From Gammaproteobacteria bacterium (GTDB lineage: Bacteria > Pseudomonadota > Gammaproteobacteria > UBA4575), in NCBI GenBank assembly GCA_022824965.1, contig JAJDYY010000006.1, positions 124,001-188,000 on the forward strand: a stretch of DNA of 64,000 nucleotides, in the 5' to 3' direction. The notes beneath the pieces are model-generated. The model worked only from the letters and a program-made list of their open reading frames with translations. It did no database searches and was not told the DNA's origin. The position numbers and the translations under genes are program-made. Below, piece by piece: positions 30,770 to 38,639 of the stretch (position 1 is its first letter; each line of letters begins with the position of its first letter).

Positions 30770-32123
30770 GTTCTTCGTGACTGCCTCCCAAATCAGCCGG
30801 GCATCCGATCCCTTCGATTACCTTTTCCAGGTGCATGGCACGCGAGCCTTTCACCAGTACACAGACCTGGTCATCCAGCTCGTGGCGCAAAAGCTCGGTG
30901 ATTTCCCCGGGCTCTGAAAAATGTTCGCCGTCCGAGCCAAATGTCTCCACCGCATACGCCGCCAGCTTGCCAAGTCCCATGAGGCGAGTGACGCCGGATT
31001 TGCGAGCCATGATGCCGGCTTTTTTGTGCAGGGCTATGCTTTCTCCACCGAGCTCTCCCATGTCTCCCAAAACCAGCCAGTGTGCACCGGGTTCCTGCGC
31101 CTGCACATTGAGCGCTACGGACAAGGAGGCGGGATTGGCGTTGTAGGTGTCATCCAGGACACATGCGCCGCGGATCCCTTCGAGGCGTACAAGGCGACCC
31201 GGTACGGGCTTTGCTGATTCGATGCCGGTCTGGATGTCCTCAAGCCCGACCTCCAGGCCCGTGCAAACCGCGGCTGCCGCAAGCGCGTTGTACAGGGCAT
31301 GCTGCCCGGGTACCTGCAGGTTGGTGCGTATTTCCCCTGCCGGCGTGCGTATCTGGACCTTGTGCGGGTCCGGTTTTCCCCCGCAGACATCGGCATCCTG
31401 CCTGATCCCGAATGAGATCTGCCGACGTGCACCGATGTCCTCACGCCACAGGGGCAGATACGGTTCATCGGCGTTAACCACGGCGATCCCCTGTGGATTC
31501 ATATAGCGGTATAGCTCCGCCTTGGCCCGCGCCACGCCTTCCAGCGAACCGAATCCCTCGAGATGTGCAGGCCCGATGTTGCTGACCACCCCGATATCGG
31601 GGCTTGCAATCTTTGTGAGGGTTTCGATTTCACCGGCATGATTGGCGCCCATTTCGATCACCGCGTAGCGATGCTTTTCATTCAGGTTGAGCAGGGTCAG
31701 CGGCACACCTATATGGTTGTTCAGATTTCCCCGGGTGGCCAGCACATCCCCCTGGGTGGCGAGGATCTCCCGTGTCAGTTCCTTGACGGACGTCTTGCCA
31801 TTGGAGCCTGTGATACCGATCACAGGTATCCTGAATTTTTCGCGCCACGCATTGGCCAGGGCCTGCAGGGCTGCATGGGTTCTGCGCACGATAATCTGCG
31901 GGCCGGTCACGTCCAGCGCATGCTCCACCAGCAAGGCGCCTGCGGATTGCGCATGCCCGGCAACGATCAGTTCATGCGGGTCGAACCTTTCGCCCACCAG
32001 GGCTATGAACAGGTCACCCTGTTGCAGTGTCCTTGTATCGGTGGACAGGCTGGTGACCAGCCTGTCTTCGCCGACCAGCTGGCCTCTCGTAATCCGTGCA
32101 ATCTCGGCAAGGGTAAATCTCAT
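30759..32123 (-). CDS. murF: UDP-MurNAc-tripeptide--D-Ala-D-Ala ligase
   Basis: Attaches the D-Ala-D-Ala dipeptide made by Ddl. 454 residues with the P-loop [39 protein letters not shown] and [11 protein letters not shown], the last a MurF signature. Start overlaps the murE stop as ATGA; stop overlaps mraY. Confidence 0.98.
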   Translation of the reverse strand: MRFTLAEIARITRGQLVGEDRLVTSLSTDTRTLQQGDLFIALVGERFDPHELIVAGHAQSAGALLVEHALDVTGPQIIVRRTHAALQALANAWREKFRIPVIGITGSNGKTSVKELTREILATQGDVLATRGNLNNHIGVPLTLLNLNEKHRYAVIEMGANHAGEIETLTKIASPDIGVVSNIGPAHLEGFGSLEGVARAKAELYRYMNPQGIAVVNADEPYLPLWREDIGARRQISFGIRQDADVCGGKPDPHKVQIRTPAGEIRTNLQVPGQHALYNALAAAAVCTGLEVGLEDIQTGIESAKPVPGRLVRLEGIRGACVLDDTYNANPASLSVALNVQAQEPGAHWLVLGDMGELGGESIALHKKAGIMARKSGVTRLMGLGKLAAYAVETFGSDGEHFSEPGEITELLRHELDDQVCVLVKGSRAMHLEKVIEGIGCPADLGGSHEEHAA

Positions 32124-33649
32124 GCCGGGTACTCCTGCAAGCAGTCTGCAGCCACTTTACGGTCATCAAAAGGCAGGCGCTTGCCCTCAACGATCTGCAG
32201 GGTTTCATGACCCTTGCCCGCGATCAGCACGGTGTCACCGGGTTTTGCCTGGCGTATCGCAAAGGTGATGGCCTGTTTGCGGTCATGAATCACCGAGTAG
32301 CTGGCGGCAGAACTGAACCCACAGATCACATCGCCCACGATGTCTTCAGGATCTTCGAACCTGGGATTGTCATCGGTGACCACGGCGTGGTCGGCCAGTG
32401 ATTCCACCGCCTGGGCCATGTACTTGCGTTTACCGGAATCCCGGTCTCCTCCGCAACCGAAAACGCACCAGAGTCTGCCGGTGCAGGATTTGCGCAGGAC
32501 CTGCAGAACACTGGTCAAAGCCTGGGGAGTATGTGCGTAATCTACCAGTACCCCCGGTGCATTCCGGCCTCCCTGGATCCACTCCATTCTTCCGGGTGCG
32601 GTTTGCACGCTGGATACGGCAGTGATCACTTCATCCAGCGCATGACCATTTGCGAGCAACGCACCCGCCACTGCCAGCAGATTGCTGACGTTGAAGGTCC
32701 CGTGCAGTTCGGTGTCGATGGTGCCACAACCCCAGCTCGAGTCGATCTCGATCACGGTGCCCTTTTGCGATGCCGCCACGTCCCTCGCATGAACATAGGG
32801 CTGCCTGTCAGTAAAGGGCTTGTCGCAGGAATACGCGACCACCTGGATGTGATCATCTGCTTCTTCCGCCAGCTTGCGGCCGAATGCATCATCAACGTTG
32901 ATCACCGCATGCTTCAGGCCCTCAGCTTGAAACAGGATGCGTTTGGAATTCGCGTAGTCGTCCTGGTTCGCGTGATAGTCCATGTGGTCCTGACCCAGGT
33001 TCGTAAAGATCGCCGTGTCCACGTCCACGCTATTCAGCCTGCCCTGCTTGAGGCCATGGGACGAAGCTTCGAGAACCACCTGCCGGATCTCTTTTTCGAG
33101 GAATCCATGCAGCAGGGCCTGCACGCGGATGGCGTCAGGAGTGGTGTGTGCCTCGGGCTCAAGGGCCGGGTGGATACCGTATCCGAGCGTCCCGATTACG
33201 CCGCAGGAAATCCCCAGCTGCGCAAACGCCTGGGCAAGAAACTGGCTGACAGAAGTCTTTCCGTCCGTGCCCGTTACGCCCATCACTCGGATGTGTTCCG
33301 AGGAATTCCGGTAAAACCGCCGCGCAATGGGTCCGATCTGTTGTTGCAGGTCAGGTACCCGGATACAGGGCAGGTCGTCCGGCAGGTACTCCTTTTTGGC
33401 TTCGGGACTGGGCTCCCAGGCAATTGCGGCAACGCCCCGGGTTTTAGCTTGCCGGACGTACTGCAGGCCGTGCCGACAGGTGCCCTGTATGGCAAGGAAC
33501 AAGGTGCCGGCTTCAACGGTACGACTGTCAAGGCCAAGTCCGGTGATCACGGTATCGCTATACATCGGTGGCACCCGCACCCAGCCGTCCAGCAAATCTG
33601 CCAGAGGCCATGAGAATGATGATCGTTGTGCGCATGAGCTAGCCGGCAT
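32120..33649 (-). CDS. murE: UDP-MurNAc-Ala-Glu--meso-diaminopimelate ligase
   Basis: Adds the third stem-peptide residue. 509 residues from ATG 33649, overlapping ftsI by 11 bases; in-frame starts further upstream lie inside ftsI. P-loop GVTGTDGKTSVSQ; the motif DDNPRFEDP carries DNPR, which marks meso-diaminopimelate rather than lysine specificity. FTNLGQDHMDYH and VDYAHTP are other Mur-ligase landmarks. Confidence 0.97.
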   Translation of the reverse strand: MPASSCAQRSSFSWPLADLLDGWVRVPPMYSDTVITGLGLDSRTVEAGTLFLAIQGTCRHGLQYVRQAKTRGVAAIAWEPSPEAKKEYLPDDLPCIRVPDLQQQIGPIARRFYRNSSEHIRVMGVTGTDGKTSVSQFLAQAFAQLGISCGVIGTLGYGIHPALEPEAHTTPDAIRVQALLHGFLEKEIRQVVLEASSHGLKQGRLNSVDVDTAIFTNLGQDHMDYHANQDDYANSKRILFQAEGLKHAVINVDDAFGRKLAEEADDHIQVVAYSCDKPFTDRQPYVHARDVAASQKGTVIEIDSSWGCGTIDTELHGTFNVSNLLAVAGALLANGHALDEVITAVSSVQTAPGRMEWIQGGRNAPGVLVDYAHTPQALTSVLQVLRKSCTGRLWCVFGCGGDRDSGKRKYMAQAVESLADHAVVTDDNPRFEDPEDIVGDVICGFSSAASYSVIHDRKQAITFAIRQAKPGDTVLIAGKGHETLQIVEGKRLPFDDRKVAADCLQEYPA

Positions 33650-35354
33650 GATCTTGTGAAAGGCGAACGGGATCGGTGCGCAAGGACACGTCATCCGGTG
33701 CAATGTTCAGCAGGCGCAGTGTTCCGCCCATGATCCTTGAAAAAACGGGGGCTGCTACATGGCCGCCGTAATAGGCTCCATTGCTCGGCTCGTTGATCAA
33801 AACGACAAGCACCAGTCTGGGATTACTTGCCGGTGCCATGCCGGCAAACATGGCAATGTGCTTGTTCTCATACCCGTTACCTGCCGACTTGCGCACGGTG
33901 CCGGTCTTGCCGGCAACGGTATAGCCCGGCACGCGTGCACGCGAACCGGTCCCCTGCTCAGAGACGACGGCATCCAGGATTGAGCGGACCTGGCGCACCG
34001 TTTGCGGGGAAACCACGCTGGGTTGTTCGCTCCGGTGCGGATCTGTACCTTCCCTGCGCAGCATGGAAATGGAAGACCGCCTGCCGTCGGTAGCCAGCGC
34101 GGTATAGGCCCGCGCCAGTTGCAGCACGGTCATCGACATGCCGTAACCAAACGCCATAGTGGCATGCTCGGTCTTGTGCCAGTCCTGAAAGCTTTTCAGG
34201 TACCCCGTTGCCTCACCCGGGAATCCTGACTCCGTGGACTCGCCTACCCCGATCGCCTTATAGGTATTCCACAGGTCCTCTCGCGGGATCGTAAACGCCA
34301 TCTTCACCGCACCTACATTACTGGACTTCAGCAACACTTCATTGACCGAAAGCGGGCCGAAGTTACGGATGTCCCGAATTGTGAATCTGCCGACCTTATA
34401 GGTTCCCGGCGTGGTGTCGATCACGGTTTCCGCGGAATACCGTCTGGAATCTAGGCCCAGTGCGACCACGAAGGGTTTCATCGTCGATCCCGGCTCGAAC
34501 ACATCCGTGACCGCGCGGTTGCGGTAAGTATCCCGCTTGTGTGCCCTGCGATTGTTCGGGTTGAACGAGGGCACATTGACCATGGCCAGCACCTCGCCGG
34601 TTTGGGTGTCTACCATGACGGCGGATGCCGAACGCGCGGCATGCTGGATATAGGCGGCTTTCAATTCGCGGTATGCCAGGTACTGCACCCTGCGATCGAT
34701 GCTCAGTGTCAGGTCCTGGCCGAGGCGCGGCATGCGTACGGCTTCAACATCCTCGACGATGCGGTTAAGCTGATCCTTGATCACCTTCTTGGCACCGGGT
34801 TGTCCCGCCAGCCAGTCCTCGTAAGCAAGCTCGATGCCTTCCAGGCCCTTGTCATCGATACTTGTGAACCCGAGCACGTGAGAACTGACCTCGGCGGAGG
34901 GGTAATAGCGCCGGTATTCCCGTTGCAGGTAAAACCCCAGCAAATCACCTTGCTGCATGCGTTCGGTCTGCTGCTGGCTGATATGGCGCTTGACGTACAG
35001 GAATTGCCGATTTTTCTTCTGCTCAAGCTTCTTGAGCAGGTCCCTCGCCTTCAAATCCAGGATTTCAGCCGCACGCACCACGGAGTCATGACTGCCCAAG
35101 GCCTCGGCAGGGTTGGCCCATACTGAAAAAACCGGCGTGCTCACTGCGAGTAATTGACCGTTGCGGTCCAGAATCATCCCACGATGTGCAGGCATCTCGA
35201 CTACCCGCAAGTGGCGCGCCTTACCTTCCTCCTCCAGGAATTCATGATCAAACAGCTGCAGGTCTACAGCCCGTACAAACAACACCCCCAGCCCGAACAC
35301 GAAGACAGACAGAACAAATAAGCGTCGCAGTCTGAAATTTGGTGCCCGGTTCAT
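33639..35354 (-). CDS. ftsI: Division transpeptidase FtsI (PBP3)
   Basis: Class B penicillin-binding protein that crosslinks septal peptidoglycan. 571 residues: short cytosolic tail, one membrane helix (LFVLSVFVFGLGVLFVRAV), pedestal domain and transpeptidase domain with the three active-site motifs STMK (in FEPGSTMKPFVV), SSN (LLKSSNVGAVKM) and KTG (AGKTGTVRK). Four bases after ftsL. Confidence 0.98.
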   Translation of the reverse strand: MNRAPNFRLRRLFVLSVFVFGLGVLFVRAVDLQLFDHEFLEEEGKARHLRVVEMPAHRGMILDRNGQLLAVSTPVFSVWANPAEALGSHDSVVRAAEILDLKARDLLKKLEQKKNRQFLYVKRHISQQQTERMQQGDLLGFYLQREYRRYYPSAEVSSHVLGFTSIDDKGLEGIELAYEDWLAGQPGAKKVIKDQLNRIVEDVEAVRMPRLGQDLTLSIDRRVQYLAYRELKAAYIQHAARSASAVMVDTQTGEVLAMVNVPSFNPNNRRAHKRDTYRNRAVTDVFEPGSTMKPFVVALGLDSRRYSAETVIDTTPGTYKVGRFTIRDIRNFGPLSVNEVLLKSSNVGAVKMAFTIPREDLWNTYKAIGVGESTESGFPGEATGYLKSFQDWHKTEHATMAFGYGMSMTVLQLARAYTALATDGRRSSISMLRREGTDPHRSEQPSVVSPQTVRQVRSILDAVVSEQGTGSRARVPGYTVAGKTGTVRKSAGNGYENKHIAMFAGMAPASNPRLVLVVLINEPSNGAYYGGHVAAPVFSRIMGGTLRLLNIAPDDVSLRTDPVRLSQDHAG

Positions 35355-35358
35355 GACG

Positions 35359-35631
35359 TCAACGGGATTCCAGAAGTACCAGCCTTTCCTTGTGGACCTG
35401 GCTCATCCCGAGTTCCTCACGTGCCAGCTTCTCCACCCGGTAATGTGTCAGCCAGGTGCTCTGCTCCAGTTGCAGGCGGCCCCACTCGACCTGCAATTCG
35501 TCGAACTGGTTCTGCAATTTCTGCAATTCGATGAATTCCTTGCGCAGGGAATGTTTCGAATACACGATGCCTACTCCGGTGAACACATTCGCCGCAATCA
35601 GAACCAGTACCAGCACGAACCTGCCTAGCAT
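35359..35631 (-). CDS. ftsL: Cell division protein FtsL
   Basis: Small bitopic protein of the FtsQBL complex that activates FtsWI. 90 residues: membrane helix at about 5-23 (FVLVLVLIAANVFTGVGIV), then a periplasmic coiled coil with heptad leucines (LQKLQNQFDELQVEWGRLQLEQ). Position between rsmH and ftsI is diagnostic since sequence conservation is low. Overlaps the rsmH stop by seven bases. Confidence 0.95.
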   Translation of the reverse strand: MLGRFVLVLVLIAANVFTGVGIVYSKHSLRKEFIELQKLQNQFDELQVEWGRLQLEQSTWLTHYRVEKLAREELGMSQVHKERLVLLESR

Positions 35632-36563
35632 GCGACATGCTCCAGGACATACAGCTTGGCACTGCGTGCCCGCTGGTTGGCAGCCACCTCCTCCGCAGAG
35701 GGGCGCACCGGTTTGCCAATTTTCTTCAATTGAGGTCCGGGCAACCCGGTGACCGGCAGCTTGCGCGGCACGTCCGGCTGACTGTATTTCCTGAGCACGC
35801 CCTTCACCGAATGGTCTTCCAGTGAATGGAATGTGATCACCAGCAACCTCCCGAATTCTGCCAACAGCTTCACGCTGCCCTCCAGGGCGGCTTCCAGTGC
35901 CTTCAGTTCCTCGTTGATGAGAATGCGAATGGCCTGAAAGGTACGTGTTGCCGGGTGCTTTTTCTCCCGGGGCCCGGGGAGCGCGCGCTGCACGATCCCG
36001 GCCAACTGCCGAGTGCTCTTCAGGGGCCGGACTTCCCGCTCGGCCAGCACGGCACTCGCGATCCTTTTTGCATGCCGTTCTTCGCCATACGCCCTGAGCA
36101 CTTCCTCAAGGTCATGCAGGCTGACCTGCTGCAGCCAGTCGGCTGCGGTAATTCCCCTGTTCGTATTCATGCGCATGTCCAGCGGTCCATCCTGCGCAAA
36201 ACTGAATCCCCTCTCCGGGTTGTCCAGTTGCGGCGATGAAACCCCCAAATCAAACAAGACCCCTTTCACTTTCCCTACAAACCCGTGTTCTTCGGCGAAC
36301 CGGACAATCTCCGAGAAGTTTCCCGGCTCAATCACGACGCGCCGGTCCCCTGCAAACAGGCGCCTGGCATGGGCCACCGCCTGCGGGTCCTGGTCCAGCA
36401 CCAAAAGACGACCCCGGCGGCCCAGCCTGTTCAAAATTTCCCGGCTATGCCCTCCACGCCCAAACGTGCAATCGACATAGGTGCCATCCGGATCTATTTT
36501 CAGGGCCTCGATCACTTCCAAAAGCAAAACCGGTTGATGCAAGCCATGTGCACCGGACTGCAT
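35625..36563 (-). CDS. rsmH: 16S rRNA (cytosine(1402)-N4)-methyltransferase RsmH
   Basis: Methylates N4 of C1402 in the ribosomal P site, acting with RsmI on the same nucleotide. 312 residues; HQPVLLLEVIEAL at the start, SAM-binding CTFGRGGHSREILNRLG, and LFDLGVSSPQLDNPERGFSF are MraW/RsmH signatures. Two bases after mraZ. The partner rsmI is 1.2 kb upstream, beyond rnpB. Confidence 0.98.
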   Translation of the reverse strand: MQSGAHGLHQPVLLLEVIEALKIDPDGTYVDCTFGRGGHSREILNRLGRRGRLLVLDQDPQAVAHARRLFAGDRRVVIEPGNFSEIVRFAEEHGFVGKVKGVLFDLGVSSPQLDNPERGFSFAQDGPLDMRMNTNRGITAADWLQQVSLHDLEEVLRAYGEERHAKRIASAVLAEREVRPLKSTRQLAGIVQRALPGPREKKHPATRTFQAIRILINEELKALEAALEGSVKLLAEFGRLLVITFHSLEDHSVKGVLRKYSQPDVPRKLPVTGLPGPQLKKIGKPVRPSAEEVAANQRARSAKLYVLEHVAC

Positions 36564-36565
36564 CG

Positions 36566-37021
36566 TTAGATGGAAAGATTCTCTAGCGAGGCGGCAATGC
36601 TATTTGATTTGTTTTCTTCCTCGATCCACGACTCGCGTTCCTCGACCCACGTATCCCGGTCCCACAGCTCGAACTTGTTGCCCTGGCCGATCAGCACCGC
36701 ATGCTTGTTCAATTCCGCAAACTTGCGCAACGGGGGTGGCAACAGGACCCGGTACTGACCATCCACCTCACATTCAGTGGCGTGGCCGAGAAGCAGGCGC
36801 TGCAGCCGCCGGACCTGTTTTTCCCGGCTCGGCAGGCGCATCAGTTCCTGCTCGATCTGCTCCCATTCGGGCAGCGGATAGATCAACAGGCAGCGATCGG
36901 TATCGGCGGTCACGACCAGACTGCCGCTGCATTTTTGCTGAATACTGTCGCGGTAGCGGGCAGGCATGGACAACCGGCCCTTGGCATCCAGATTTAGGTG
37001 GTTAATACCCCGGAACATCAA
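36566..37021 (-). CDS. mraZ: Transcriptional regulator MraZ
   Basis: First gene of the dcw cluster; an AbrB-fold DNA-binding protein that represses its own operon by binding tandem TGGGA-type repeats. 151 residues made of two SpoVT-AbrB-like repeats, with FRGINHLNLDAKGRLSMPARYR at the start and the second repeat near GHATECEVDGQYRVLLPPPLR, each with the DxxGR-type motif. Matching binding boxes lie just upstream at 37042-37067. Confidence 0.97.
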   Translation of the reverse strand: MMFRGINHLNLDAKGRLSMPARYRDSIQQKCSGSLVVTADTDRCLLIYPLPEWEQIEQELMRLPSREKQVRRLQRLLLGHATECEVDGQYRVLLPPPLRKFAELNKHAVLIGQGNKFELWDRDTWVEERESWIEEENKSNSIAASLENLSI

Positions 37022-37041
37022 TCAAATAGCATGGAATATTA

Positions 37042-37067
37042 TTCCATTGTCTCCCACAATTTCCCAC
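37042..37067 (-). promoter_or_regulatory. Three tandem MraZ boxes
   Basis: On the minus strand, GTGGGA (37062-37067), GTGGGA (37052-37057) and ATGGAA (37042-37047) repeat with an exact 10-base period between the promoter and the mraZ start. This matches the known MraZ operator form, TGGGn repeats separated by five bases, and implies autorepression. Confidence 0.8.
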
Positions 37068-37075
37068 TTTTCGAC

Positions 37076-37104
37076 ACTATAGAAACGAGTTGATCTGATT
37101 GCAA
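37076..37104 (-). promoter_or_regulatory. Sigma70 promoter of the mraZ-dcw operon
   Basis: On the minus strand, TTGCAA (37099-37104), a 17-base spacer and TATAGT (37076-37081) form a good sigma70 promoter. The predicted start near 37069 places the MraZ boxes at about +2 to +28, suited to blocking early transcription. Confidence 0.75.
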
Positions 37105-37246
37105 GCAAATCCGGGCAAAAACTTGAGAAAATGCTTACCAGACAGGGGGCTGAGTGCCGAATTTTACGCTTGAAACCCTGTAAATATTCGAATAAGTCAT
37201 TTTAGATCTGTGGTTTAAAACGCAAAGATAATATTCAGGGTTAAGA
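37105..37246. other. Spacer upstream of dcw promoter
   Basis: AT-rich, non-coding sequence between the promoter and the hairpins near rnpB. Together with the flanking sites it makes up the roughly 310-base gap between mraZ and rnpB. No open frame or further motif is convincing. Confidence 0.5.
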
Positions 37247-37263
37247 GTGGGAGTTTTTCCCAC
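37247..37263. terminator. Small perfect hairpin between rnpB and mraZ
   Basis: GTGGGA and TCCCAC pair perfectly around a five-base loop. On the plus strand the loop is T-rich. It could be a weak terminator behind rnpB. Both arms contain the GTGGGA sequence of an MraZ box in opposite orientations, so an additional MraZ contact is also possible. Confidence 0.35.
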
Positions 37264-37270
37264 GATTCGG

Positions 37271-37304
37271 GGTCAGCGGCCTGCAATCAAGCCGCTGGCT
37301 GACC
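37271..37304 (-). terminator. Candidate rnpB 3' hairpin
   Basis: About 29 bases beyond the RNase P RNA 3' end, two arms (GGTCAGCGGC and GCCGCTGGCTGACC) pair over ten bases with a four-base bulge. No T-run follows on the minus strand, so it may be a processing or Rho-linked structure rather than a classic terminator. Confidence 0.4.
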
Positions 37305-37332
37305 GGGGTCTCGGACGGGGTCCGGCGGCATC

Positions 37333-37720
37333 GGGAGCCTGCCTGTAAGCCGGGTTCTGTCTTGAACAGTCATTCATCTGGGATTCATGTCGCCATGAAT
37401 CTCTAGCAACCTACCCGGGGGCCATATGGGCCATATGCTGGAGTATTCCTCGCCCCCCTATTTGGTCTTGCTCTGGGTGGGGTTTGCCTAGCCACGACTA
37501 TTGCTAGTCGCGCGGTGTGCTCTTACCACGCCGTTTCACCCTTACCTGTCCCCTGTTCGAATGGAACTCGAACGGGTCATCAGGCGGTCTGCTCTCTGTT
37601 GCACTTTCCATGGACTCACATCCTCCAGGCGTTACCTGGCACCTTGCCCGTAGAGCCCGGACTTTCCTCTCCCCGTATTCCCGTGGGGGAATGCAGGAAG
37701 TGACTGCTCGGCAGACTCCC
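37333..37720 (-). ncRNA. rnpB: RNase P RNA, bacterial type A
   Basis: Catalytic RNA that trims the 5' leader of pre-tRNAs. On the minus strand the hallmark conserved blocks are in order: GAGGAAAGTCCGGGCTC, GGTGCCAGGTAACGCC, AGTGCAACAGAGAGCA, GGTAAGGGTGAAA, GGTAAGAGCACACCGCG, AGACCAAATAGG, and the 3' block AGACAGAACCCGGCTTA. The ends given are those of helix P1: 5' GGGAGTCTGCC pairs fully with 3' GGCAGGCTCCC. A possible -10 box, GATACT, lies just upstream, after the rsmI stop. Short open frames on the plus strand across it are spurious. Confidence 0.97.
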
Positions 37721-37738
37721 TAGTAGACAGTATCACAT

Positions 37739-38599
37739 TCAGGACTGTTTTTTGAGGCGCTGGCGCAGGCCGAGTCCCAGGGAATACAGCTGGTTTCGGC
37801 CGATTCCGGTATGTCTTGCCACCACTTCAACCGCATCCCTGTGGGAAATGCGTTCTTGCAGATCGGTCAACAGGCGTGCGGCCTTGTCGAGGCTTTCCTC
37901 ATCTGCAGGCGATGCATTGCCGCTGATCACGAGCACACACTCTCCTTTGACCCCTTGTGCCGCATTGCCCAGGACCTGTTCAATCTGCTCGAGGCTGCCG
38001 GTCAGATGCTGCTCATGAACCTTGGTCAACTCGCGCAACACGGCTGCATTCCTGCGCCTCCCGAATGCACCGATGCAATCCTGGATCGAACGCTGCAGAC
38101 GCTGGGGGGCTTCGTAGAAGATCATCGTGCGTGCCTCATACCGCAGGGACCGGAGAAATTCCCTGCGTTCCGAGACCTTTTTCGGCAAAAAGCCTTCGAA
38201 CACGAACCGGTCGGTCGGCAGCCCGGAGACTGTCAATGCCGTGATCAGTGCACAGGGGCCCGGAACCGGGCGTACCGCAATGCCATTTTCTTGCGCGCAA
38301 GATACCAGCCGGAAGCCGGGGTCACAGACCAGGGGCGTGCCGGCATCACAAACCAGCCCGATATCGGTCCCGTCAAACAAATCCCGGAGAAGCGATCCGG
38401 TTTTTGCAGACTCGTTAAAGTCGTGCAGCGACTCGAGCCTGACGCGGATTCCATGATGATCCAGAAGCTTTTTGGTAATGCGGGTGTCTTCAGCTAGAAG
38501 TAGCTGCACCTGTTTGATAGTGTCCAGTGCACGCAGGGTGATGTCCGACAAATTACCAATTGGCGTGGCAATAATATATAAAATACCCGGAGTAGCCAT
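37739..38599 (-). CDS. rsmI: 16S rRNA (cytidine(1402)-2'-O)-methyltransferase RsmI
   Basis: Adds the 2'-O-methyl group to C1402, complementing RsmH. 286 residues of the tetrapyrrole-methylase fold: GILYIIATPIGNLSDITLRA, LLAEDTRITKKLL, CDAGTPLVCDPG and VPGPCALITALTVSGLPTDRF are the YraL/RsmI motifs. Divergent from lpoA with a 40-base spacer, as in E. coli. Confidence 0.98.
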   Translation of the reverse strand: MATPGILYIIATPIGNLSDITLRALDTIKQVQLLLAEDTRITKKLLDHHGIRVRLESLHDFNESAKTGSLLRDLFDGTDIGLVCDAGTPLVCDPGFRLVSCAQENGIAVRPVPGPCALITALTVSGLPTDRFVFEGFLPKKVSERREFLRSLRYEARTMIFYEAPQRLQRSIQDCIGAFGRRRNAAVLRELTKVHEQHLTGSLEQIEQVLGNAAQGVKGECVLVISGNASPADEESLDKAARLLTDLQERISHRDAVEVVARHTGIGRNQLYSLGLGLRQRLKKQS

Positions 38600-38639
38600 C
38601 TTGCACCCATACTGTTTTCAGGTTTTTAGCCGGCGAATC

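Noticed and set aside
37515..37723. Short plus-strand frames across 37515-37723
   Set aside because: They run antisense to the RNase P RNA, whose conserved blocks explain the sequence.
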